Source: Cladochytrium replicatum
Taxonomy: Eukaryota > Chytridiomycota > Chytridiomycetes > Cladochytriales > Cladochytriaceae
Direction: 5' to 3'
DNA length: 64,000 nt
Assembly (NCBI GenBank): GCA_025526935.1
Contig: JAHLKD010000007.1
Span: 186,001-250,000, forward strand
The stretch's first letter is position 1. The number at the start of each line of letters is the position of its first letter. The position numbers and the translations under genes were made by a program. Shown piece by piece: positions 20,650 through 35,849 of this stretch. A model generated the notes under the pieces. The model had not been told where the DNA came from and searched no databases. It was given only the letters and a program-made list of their open reading frames with translations.

Positions 20650-21060
20650 TACCACTGCAATGAGGGCCACACATGCCGCTGGCATCAAAGAATTCTGGCT
20701 GAATTATCTAAGTTCTTCCGGTGTCGCGGTTGTCGGAGTTCCGTTGTTCATGCCAGCTGCAAACAGTGGAATAATGGCAGCTTGTCCATCTTGCATAAGA
20801 ATCCGGGAAAGCTACCCCAGATCTCCGTCCCAGCCGATCGGAATTGTTTTGCGAATCACTTGGATATCTGTGTACGCGTTACTTGATTGGGAAACTTTGT
20901 TGCTGTTCGTGAGTCGGGTTTGATATTTTGGGTCAACTGCATTACATACCCACACGCCAATGGACACCTCCGAATCGACAGCGGATAGCCCAGCAATGGC
21001 ATGGGAACGGGATGGATTGTTTGCATCTAAACTCGGTGATGGATCAACCTGAGGGAATTG
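20650..21060 (-). pseudogene. Methyltransferase relic MT7 (exons 7-8)
   Basis: On the minus strand, bases about 21050-20945 read VDPSPSLDANNPSRSHAIAG, matching exon 7 of MT6. Bases about 20895-20665 read NAYTDIQVIRKTIPIGWDGD, then an in-frame TAG, then ILMQDGQAAIIPLFAAGMNN and another stop. This is the counterpart of MT6 exon 8 with nonsense changes and a degraded end. It lies just downstream of MT6 in the same orientation, so it is a decayed tandem copy lacking exons 1-6. Confidence 0.8.
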
Positions 21061-21279
21061 AACGATTTGATGGAGTTTCGGATTCGCAACAATTCACAAA
21101 TATCAACAATCAAAAATGCCCCCATCATTTGGTCATTTGGTGCTGCAAGGTCAATGAGATTAAAACGCACGAGGTTTATTAATTTACAGAAATCCGGAAC
21201 GCACATGGAGTTCTACGTCCACAATTGTCAAATGCACATAATAGAAATCCTGCTTGTTCAACCTTTGAAACTTCCCCTT

Positions 21280-22768
21280 CTATTCTTGGTATTTTTTTCG
21301 GGCAGTTACCCGAAACTAATTGTATTCGTTAAACCACATTTATAATTGAAATGACTTTACGCACCGTTAAAATGTATGCCAGCGACTGTCCGCATGCATC
21401 AAAGAATGCCCCGCTAAACTGGCTGAAGTCCTCCGGTGAAGCGTTTGAAGGGGTTCCGTTGTTCATAGCGGCTGCAAGCACCGGCATAATTGCCACCTGT
21501 GCCCCTTCCATGTGAATACGGCAAAGTTGGCCTAGCTCTCCGTCCCAGCCGATCGGTATGGTCCGCCGAATGACCTGAATATCCGTGTACGCATTACTCG
21601 CTTCAACATATTGTGCGACTTTGCTCGCTGGTAGTTATGTACTCGTCAATCTGACTGGAAGAGCCCGATAGTTCAAAAGTACATACCGACACGCCAATCG
21701 ACACCCCCAAAACCGATCGCAGCTTGAGCAGCGAGAGTATGGACAAGGAATGGGGGAATGTCTGCGTTAGGATCGAAGCTCGGAATGGGATCAACCTAAG
21801 GAACGAAACGGTTCGATTTGACTTCTGGTTGTTTGAAAAATCTAACAAACCTCCACAAGGTCCAAAATGCCACCAGGTTTTAGGACCCTAGTAAACTCAC
21901 GAATCGTTTGAGGCCACTCGACCTCTGGGGTAATAAAAAGATTGGCCTGTTCATGAACTGATGTGCGGGTGGTTAGCTCTATGAACCGACTTCGAAAGTG
22001 TTTTTCTGTACCGTAATCGAAAACGTTGGGTTTGACTGTGTCGAAAGCGTCAGAAGAAGAACTATAAATCACATCACTGCCGACTTACACGGAATCCTGC
22101 TGAAAGAATCGGTCTCGACTATTCTTGTTCTTTTGTTTCCAAACATTAACTGCGTGTCCGACCACACTCCGAATGTCAAATCCTTTAAATCAACATCAAG
22201 CTGTGCCAAGCGGACCTCAATTACAAGAACTAACCAGGCCAAAGAATTGCGATTCGGGGAATTCCTGCTCCATCTCAGAAATCCATATCCCTGTTGCAGC
22301 GCTGGAATTCCCTTAGCATATTTGCCGTGGAATAGCTGATCATCTTTACCATCCATCCAGAACCCTTATCCCGGACTGAAGGGCATGTTCAGAAATTCCC
22401 ATAAAATTAGTTCGATAGACTTTTTTAAGGAGAACATGCTGTTGCATCGTGAATCGACAACCATCCGAAACTTCCTTTGCCTGTCAGAACGGGAAGGATT
22501 TCACGTGAGCATACATCACGACAAGAACAATCCTACGCACAGCAGATGGCTGGAAGTATCGAAGAAGGGGATCTTTATGAGGCGGTATTGGACTGAACAT
22601 TCCATCTCCGCCGCTGCTCCCACTGCTTGCTTTTGAAGGAGCGGGGCTCGTTGAGTGGGAGGAATTGACCTTTGTCGCAGACGTCCCGTCGGAGTCTGGT
22701 GCATAGCGACGGGACGATCCCGATCCTCTACGTCGGTGAGTTCGGAGTGTGTCGAGAGTGTTGCCCAT
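21280..22768 (-). CDS. SAM-dependent methyltransferase MT6 (352 aa, 9 exons, divergent paralogue)
   Basis: Minus-strand exons are 22768-22541, 22480-22350, 22301-22235, 22182-22089, 22035-22012, 21957-21851, 21795-21687, 21627-21365 and 21315-21280. The start MGNTLDTL keeps Gly2-Asn3 but has Asp at position 6, a weaker myristoylation match. The core has DPLLRYFQ, RFTMQQHVLLKK, motif I VLDGCAATGIW, the 24-nt exon ending NVFDY, VHEQANLFIT, VLKPGG and FRVTARKKYQE. The splice pattern matches the plus-strand paralogues exactly apart from 109 instead of 100 nt in exon 7. It is more diverged than MT1/2/4 (for example VDPIPSFDP instead of LDPFP-type in exon 7). No inactivating change is seen. Confidence 0.87.
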
Positions 22769-23590
22769 GTTGAACACAACCTACTGAGCCCCTGATGTGG
22801 ATGATGTGTGCGAACACACGAAAAAATTTCTTATGAAACTTTGACATGGCTCACTGATTGGTCTGATGATCGGAAAAGGTCTGAGGAATAAGGACTTTAG
22901 ATGTCCTCTTTGGCTCACCATTATAACACAGGAAGGTTGCTCGAAAAGTTTAAGAATACATTTCAACCTAGTCAGACTGCGGGTGGCCACTCGCCACCGA
23001 CTTCTATTAAAAAACTTTTCTGCACCCTGAACCCTTACAACCTGCAGAAACGCATCGCCACGAGGGAAGCAAATCGAGATAATAAATTCATTACCATGAG
23101 TTTATCAATATTCTCAGTTTATGAGGATCATAAGCTCCAGTTCCTGATTTTCAAGGATCGCTTAAGTCCGGCTTGCTGGCTGGATTTAGCAGATGTGGAG
23201 TACGTGATGGCGCATTTGTGGGCTCCGGCAATGAAATGAAATGTGAATGTCCAGGAGATGGTGGATCTCGAACAAGTTCAGCAACAAGACGTAAAGACAG
23301 GATACGATAATGAGACTGCAAAAGCGAGCATACTTTGCAAAATCTTGTGATCAGTTCAGCTTTTTATTCGAAAAAAAGGCACTGACAAGAAAGAAAAGAT
23401 TCTGAATAATTAACTGTGACCGAGGCAAGATTTTGGGATGAAAGCGCAATTTTTATGAATCCAGTCACCGAGAAACGATACCAAAGAAATCGCAAATTAT
23501 GTCAGCGGCAAACACCTTAGAATCTTTTCCGAGCTGTTATTCAACACTGTTTTTCGATGGTCAGAACATCTGGCGGGTGATGCGTTACTG
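22769..23590. other. Region upstream of MT6 without a supported gene
   Basis: One plus-strand frame of 112 codons (22901-23239) is open but shows no recognisable motif and probably reflects chance. The left end should hold the MT6 promoter. Nothing else is seen. Confidence 0.4.
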
Positions 23591-23599
23591 ATCGATTAC

Positions 23600-23699
23600 A
23601 TGAGAGCAGATCAAATCCGCCTGCTCGCACGAGTGGGAAGACGCGGGAGGTGTAGTTTAAAACAAAAGGAGTTGGGGCAACGACGGGGAGTGGTTCCAT
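23600..23699 (-). pseudogene. Orphan methyltransferase exon MT8 (exon 7 equivalent)
   Basis: An isolated 100-nt minus-strand block, the same length as exon 7 of MT1/2/4/9, is bounded by CAG and GTAATC splice signals. It reads MEPLPVVAPTPFVLNYTSRV and ends GGFDLLS, closest to exon 7 of MT9. None of the neighbouring exons can be found within several hundred bases on either side, so it is a relic. Confidence 0.75.
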
Positions 23700-23924
23700 C
23701 TGGAGGAAGCGCACATCGTTAGAGCATGCGAACGAACCATACAGCAACCAATGTATCATACCTGTCCTTGGGCGTAACCTACGCATTTTTTCCAACCCAC
23801 TGGCTCCTCGGTGGTGGATCTGTTCTTCATGTCTCCAAGTATGGCAGACGAGTGCAAAGAGTTCATCGTTGTGCCCCATGCTGACCACAAATCATGTCTT
23901 CATCCAGCTGGCGATACAGCCTAC

Positions 23925-24458
23925 TAAGGATCGGCGGGTTTTCGGGTCTTCTGGGTCGGGTTCAGGTCCATAATGTACCCGATCTGATAGGCGGGTTTTC
24001 AGGAAAGTTTCGGGTCAGATCCGGGTCGGGTATCCAGTCCAGAAGCAAACCCTTTATCGGGTCGAGCTTTAGACCAGTGTAAACCACGATCTCATAAGAA
24101 AAGATAGAAGGAAGCCATGTGTATTTTCTGTCCACGCGGACACTTTCCAAGCTGACAATCGAGGTGTTGTAACAATCTCTTCTATTCGCAACAGACCTCA
24201 AGAGCTGCACTTTCTGTCCACGCGGACACTTTTCAAGAAGGCACAATCAAAGATTTTGTTTTACCTTCTTCTAGTTCAAGTTAAAACGCAGAAAACAGAC
24301 AGGGTCAGGGTCAGGTACGGGTTTGATAACTGCGGGTCCGGGTTTGGCGCTGCTACCCGCAGTGACCGGGCGGTCCCCAGACATACACGACCTGATATTC
24401 GGGGGTTTTTTTGGGTTGACTCTCTAACCCAGACACGACCTGGACCCGCCGAACCTTA
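23925..24458 (+). mobile_element. Non-autonomous hAT relative (MITE-like, 534 bp) with 8-bp TSD
   Basis: The ends TAAGGATCGGCGGGT and (right end, reverse strand) TAAGGTTCGGCGGGT are identical to those of the large hAT at 1260-8564. CAGCCTAC flanks both sides (23917-23924 and 24459-24466), a perfect 8-bp target duplication. Inside are the same CGGGT-rich subterminal zones and two copies of TGTCCACGCGGACACTTT (near 24131 and 24214), but no gene. The left 230 bases align with the left end of the large element and the right 170 with its right end. It therefore looks like an internal-deletion derivative or long-diverged relative mobilised in trans. Confidence 0.92.
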
Positions 24459-24466
24459 CAGCCTAC

Positions 24467-24720
24467 GGTTCATGAAGCCGCACTACACCGCCACGATCCA
24501 ATTGCGGCCTGGCAGGTGCTGAACATCCACGTACTGCAAGACATGGACCTCCGGAAGATCTTTCACGATCGCATGGCCGAGCGAGGTGCAGTGGTTCTTG
24601 GACAGATGGTCGAACGATTTGGTGAACTGATAACCGGGGCAGCAGAAACGTTGGCGGCTGGCCTGGAGGCACAGACAAAGGTGAATGCGAGTTGGGATCC
24701 GTATAACCATTGAGGAGGGT
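24467..24720 (+). other. Short unassigned open frame next to the MITE
   Basis: From the MITE border to 24713 one plus-strand frame reads through AAWQVLNIHVLQDMDLRKIF and LVERFGEL-like text to a stop. It stays open across the pre-insertion junction if the MITE and one target duplication are removed. I do not recognise the family. It may be the end of an older gene or element broken by the MITE. Confidence 0.3.
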
Positions 24721-24939
24721 GGTGCTGAGGTCCTTGGGACTCAGATGTTGAAACCCCGCACTTCATGTGACTTTTGGGATGCCGACCTGGTGGTGCTTGA
24801 ATGAGATAGACGAGAGGCCTTCCTGGCGTGGCAAAACTTGCCCTTCCCACAGAATGACCCGGCGAAGAAGTAACTGCAGTCCACGTATATCCGACTATCA
24901 CTCATGGCTGACCCACAATGCCCCTGTAAAAAACACACG

Positions 24940-25190
24940 AGCTGGCTCATCTGTGTCATGTGGGCAATTTAGTGGTCAATCATGATAACATTCACTCTTC
25001 CGATGATGTAGCGTTGTCTGCTAAATTGTATTCACAGTGCTTGGGTCCGTTCAAAGTCACTGCAGGTAGACAGTCTGAACGTCACCTTGGATCTCACGCT
25101 TTCATTACCCATTCACCCTACGTTCTAGACCTCAAAGATTCAGCATTATTGGGCGCTGACCAATTTTTTCCCCCCTGAGCACGCCCTCAC
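24940..25190 (+). pseudogene. Possible second Ty3/gypsy integrase C-terminal fragment
   Basis: The plus-strand text GNLVVNHDNIHSSDD followed by KLYSQCLGPFKVTAG and YVLDLKDS resembles the GD.V...KL...GPF.V...LDLP region after the catalytic core of gypsy integrases. It is short and isolated, and bounded by stops. The assignment is tentative. Confidence 0.4.
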
Positions 25191-26862
25191 CTGAACCACC
25201 AGATTGGTAAGGAAATATGATGTCATAGCCACGTGCGCAGAGACTCAGACGCAATGCACTGCAAAACAAGAAACCAAGATGACAATCTGTGGCTGACCCA
25301 CTGGAAAGAGAGGAATGTTCCCCTGTGCACATCGTGATAAGTACAAAGGAAATTCTTTGTAGTTACTATCAGCAGCATCAAGCTGGCCATCAAACTGTTG
25401 GAGCAACCAATGCCAATAAATATCAATCCACCTCGTCTTTGCTCTGCCTTCATAGATGCAGCCAGCACACAGAGATGCAAACAGCATCTGAGGCATGGTC
25501 AAAGCTGGTGCTAATCTCACATCCCCCAGAAACGAAAATGTCGACTCTTCCTTGGGATTTGTCGTGGCTGTTGTCAAGAAAGAGTTGAGATTCAGACTTT
25601 TGCTGGCAACGTGTCACCACAATGTGTATGCTTGATAATGATGGAATTGGTCGCTCTATGTCTAACAACTGCTTCCTCTTGATAGTGCCAGTTCGCCTCG
25701 TGTGCCCAAACATAGCAACAACAGCAACAACCACCCACCGATCCTTAATCCGTTTCCACCAGTGTGGCATGCGTTTAATGAGCTCTGTGCACCACATTTG
25801 CCTTTGATTTATTATGATGGACTCTGCACTGCTCCAGGAGAGTTCCTGCCGAATATCTTAGCCGTACAGAGCACAGAATGCTTGTACTGCTTTCAACATG
25901 CAGTTGATGTTTTACGCTTTAACAGAGTTCCATGCGCTGCTTGTGGCATCATTCTCAGGAAGTGAACAATGTGCCCATCAACTGGATCAACACACATTTT
26001 GACCAGATTATTTTCACCAAGCGTATTCCAAGACTTGATCCAACGAAATTCATTTGACTGCCGCTTCCTGCCAGCTGAGAGGGAGGCCATGACCTTATCA
26101 TTGCCCCGAAAAGCGCTTCCAGCATCATGCTCACCACCGGATCTGAGCAGCTCCGCTTGGAGTCCGTCTTGCCCTGGGGCTCACCCGAATTCATTTGCGT
26201 GATCGAACCGCTGATTGTCATCCCCCTGCCATGGAGAATAGATCTGGATGTTCAACTAGCTCGATTTGGTCTGGGACCGCTGGCGCAACCGCTCCCGCTT
26301 GGGCGGTCACTGCGTTGAAGTGAAGCCTGTTTGACTCCAGCTCGGGTGCTGTGCTACCAAGAGCGCAGCTGGCAGCTATCTGCTCTTTCCGCTGTTTCAG
26401 GTGATGCAGTAGCTTGGACACCTTGGTTGACAATTTTGTGGTAAGGTCTTCAGCAAAGTCCTGAAAGCGAGACTGTTTCTTAACCCTCACTAGCTCCTGT
26501 AGCTCCTTTGCCTTTTGCCATTCTCACTTGCTTTGCTACCTGTCCTTTTATTTGCCTGTCTGGTTCAGAAACTGGCTGATCCCAACATGGTCACATGGAA
26601 GGGAAGGATCTCGCTGCAGCACTACTGATGCACACTCAATGCGCTAGGGTTAGTTACCTGGCGGCCGTTGTTCGCTTCACAGCACACACGCTGTATGCAG
26701 AGGCAAGCCAAGGCACTGGCCTGCGGTTATAGTACATTTCCATGGTAATTTCACGTCTTACAATAATCTCTCATACATATCCCAACCCCCTTCCCTCCTA
26801 CTATTCCGTCTTCCAATCCATCCTCATCAGATCACATAAATCACACAAACACAGCCCGAAAT
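25191..26862. other. Unassigned 1.7-kb stretch with broken open frames
   Basis: Several frames of 80-115 codons occur on both strands (for example 25245-25577 and 26218-26490, minus), but none shows a recognisable domain and none connects through plausible splice sites. Composition is more even than in the neighbouring genes. A decayed mobile element is the most likely content, but no terminal repeats were found. Confidence 0.35.
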
Positions 26863-27347
26863 GCGAAATGGCTGTCATCCCATTGGCGAGCTTGCCGGCC
26901 TTCGAAATCGTCATACAGCTGTGGATAGCCGTTTTATCGCTAGGATGCTTTCTTCTTTCTGCCGCCGTTTGGATTCGAATGTTGGTCACCGTGTCGCTTC
27001 GCAGCCGTCCTGGCACCAAAGATCTCAAACTTCAAAAGATCCGTTACCATTGCGTTCTCTTTGATCTTTGTTGCAAACCTTTTGCATGCAGCAAGATACG
27101 TCGAGATCCTCTTTTTTTTCCTGAGAAACTTTCCAAATCTGCCGACATCCGACTTCAACCATTTCAAGAGCGATCGCCACCGGCACGGTTTCTTTATCTT
27201 CTGACCTTTTCCAGCATTGTCATCGTGCAGATCCACCCTCCACCACACACCGATGTGGAAATCATGTTGGTAATGATTCTCCGTTCGGCGCAAACTGCTT
27301 TTGTCCTCATATTCGACGACACGATCTCTATGTTGCTTGCAGATTAG
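26863..27347 (+). CDS. Hypothetical membrane protein (uncertain model)
   Basis: A frame beginning MAVIPLASLPAFEIVIQLWI contains a strongly hydrophobic segment (residues about 8-40, enough for one membrane span), a basic loop (SLRSRPGTKDLK) and a second hydrophobic stretch near residues 105-155. The frame is open upstream to 26742. Another open frame with a hydrophobic segment (27356-27631, CAFLMVAFSALW) follows in a different phase and might be a further exon, since GT...AG choices near 27250-27330 exist. No family is recognised, and it may not be a gene. Confidence 0.3.
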
Positions 27348-27933
27348 CCTTTGAGGTGCTGGATCGTGCGGTAACTATCCAAAATGCATCAATAATTCGC
27401 CACACAGATCTTCGGCATAAGGATGGGATGCTTTTGAGCAATCGTGACGGAGAAGTACGCGGCCGGACTCGAGTTTCTATCCACTACGGCTGTCGGGTGC
27501 ACATCGCCATCTGCGCTTTCCTAATGGTCGCTTTTAGCGCGTTGTGGACCATGCAACGACGCACATTTCAACCCAAATCTGTACATGCGTACCCTCTCAA
27601 TGAGGATTCCTTTACTCCTCCACAAGGGTAGCAGATGTCTCTCCATTTCTATTTCTCCCTTCTAGGAGTAGCAGAAAACGTGCCTCTCCATCGTTTTAGT
27701 TATTTGCATTGTTGCATACTTTCTTCACGAGAACATTAATAATTATCCTTCCTTCTAACAAGAAGATAACCTAGTGCTCAGATACACTGGCTGTATATGC
27801 TTCTTTGGGTAGTAACTCTTTCAAATTAAGAAATAAACATTAACTGTCCTTGAAGAAAAAAGTCCCGAGAATTATCGACCCAGCATGCGGACACGTGATG
27901 ACGTGCAACCCAACTTTGCTTCAGGTCGAAAAT

Positions 27934-29272
27934 ATGGGAAACAATCTGAAAGGACTGGAGCGCTCGGCATCGCCTACTTCGTCGAGCTCTAATGCTGACT
28001 CTATGCCAAGTGCATTCTATCCTTTGCAGGTAACACATCCACTAGCTTGACGGCACCGAGATAACATTCCCACGTTTTCAGGATGGGGAGACCATCAGTG
28101 CTGCGCGGATGAACGTTCAGCTCAACTACCTCCTCAAGCAGCTGTTCCAGACGAAGTTTATGGGCGTTCCAGCTGCTGCGTTGACAGCTGGGATGAAGGT
28201 TCTACATGCGGGGTACTGTGTTGTTGCTAGCGACCAAATATTTAGGGGTTACTCACACATTTTTCAAGTGCGACATCGGGAAGCTGGCTACTCGAGATGG
28301 AACGTGAATTTCCCGCTTCTAAGTTTTTCGCTGTGGTATGTCTGCGGATTTCTTGAACAGCGCACAGTTCACATTAAACCACGAACAAGAGCTTTCAATT
28401 GAATTTATGGCCCGAAAAGCAGCGGATGAGGGCAACTCGGACCATAACGATCCGTGAGAGCGAATCGCTTGCCAACTTTGCTTGTAGGTGTCACACGTCG
28501 CAATGATATCAAAAGCTAACGGTTGACTTCTAGATGAGGATAGCATGTTTGATTACGGTTTGTGCAACTAACATAGACGATGCGCTTTTTGCTGATTGGC
28601 AGTAGTCTACGAGCATTCTCAATTTTCGATAACCCCGATCATCTTCTGGCCGCAGGGCATAAAGGAGTTTTTAAGAGTGTTGAAGCCTGGTGGGTTTTTA
28701 GACATTGTGGAGGTAATTTTATCTACAAGCTTTCCTGTTGGCGATCTTACGGACTGTTCACATAGCTTGAGCCTTTCCCGGCAGTAGCACCGACTCCCCT
28801 GGTTGCTGGTTACATATCTCGAATTCTACCGCTCATGCGAGCTGGCGGTATCGATCTGCGATCATGTAATCTTTTCTGTCTGACACGTCACTCCATCCAC
28901 GGTTCTGAATATTTCTTTTTTTTAGTTTCAAAGATTGCAGACATACTGGAGGCAACTGGGAGCTTTATGGACATTCAGATACACTGTGCACGTGCCGAGC
29001 TTGGCTGGGATGCTGAAATTGGTGGCCTTTGGCGATTACATTTAAAGGAAGGAAATATGGGTCTTCGCGAGCTCACTGGGATGGCAATGACGGGAGGTAC
29101 AACGGTGCCAACGGTTGAAGAATTCAGCAGATTCCTCGACAATTTCTTCGAAGATTGCGCGAATGGCAATGCATATTGTAACGTGGTATGTGCGAGCGCC
29201 CGTATTGGCTAATTACGCTGAACACTCGATCTACAGTACCGAATTACCGCACGAAAAAAGCTGCTTCAATGA
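27934..29272 (+). CDS. SAM-dependent methyltransferase MT9 (304 aa, 9 exons, short N-terminus)
   Basis: Exons are 27934-28029, 28082-28212, 28269-28335, 28390-28483, 28534-28557, 28606-28712, 28766-28865, 28926-29185 and 29237-29272; phases close and exon lengths match MT4 from exon 2 onward. The first exon is only 96 nt: MGNNLKGLERS, a Ser-rich stretch and no DPLLRYF segment. Motif I is changed to VLHAG joined to ATSGSWLLEME, and the VHEQ motif reads VYEHS. VLKPGG and the last exon YRITARKKLLQ are kept. It is the most diverged intact member, perhaps neofunctionalised or with altered SAM binding. Lys at position 6 makes myristoylation less certain. Confidence 0.87.
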
Positions 29273-29917
29273 TTTCTCCCTTCTTTCGAGCGTACATCTT
29301 TTTTTGCACGATCTGATTGCGCAACAACTTTTGATTCACTTTTCATATGTATTTCCTCCATAGTTTCCTGTCGTCCTAGTTGTGCTGGAAGTAGATTAGA
29401 TTTGCGCATTATATATTTCTTGGTATAGCTTTTCCACTTATTTGCTCCCTCATACTATTTCATGATACTTTTTTTGTCTATTCAGTTTTGGTTTTGCGTA
29501 AACATAGCTTTTACACTCTGTGAAAACTGCCGCTCTTTGTCCTTCAACTTCTCCATTAGCGAGAAAGCGAAGTTAACTTTGGGCTCTGTAAAAAGACATC
29601 GCTACTAACGAGCTTTGTGTTTCTCCAGTGATACATCGGATCGTCATTGAAATTGTCATCGTTGATTACTACAATTAGCTGCTGTGGTCACATCCTTGAA
29701 TGCTGGAACCTATGTTGGTTGTTTATTGTTTGAGCCCGTTTCACAGAAGCGATTCATTCGTCTTCGGGCCGGGAATCGAACATGAAATTTCGGAAGTGTT
29801 AAAGTTTTAGAGTTAGGGTCAAGTATGGGAGATTCGGGGTTTGGCGAGTGCCAAAATTGATCTTGTTATTGCGCTCCCTTTCTCTTATTAGCATAAGCCT
29901 AACCACCTCCAAGCTCG
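29273..29917. other. Intergenic region between convergent MT9 and INO80
   Basis: The 3' flanks of two convergent genes. No gene, repeat or RNA is seen in these 645 bases. Confidence 0.5.
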
Positions 29918-35849
<5,932 letters not shown>

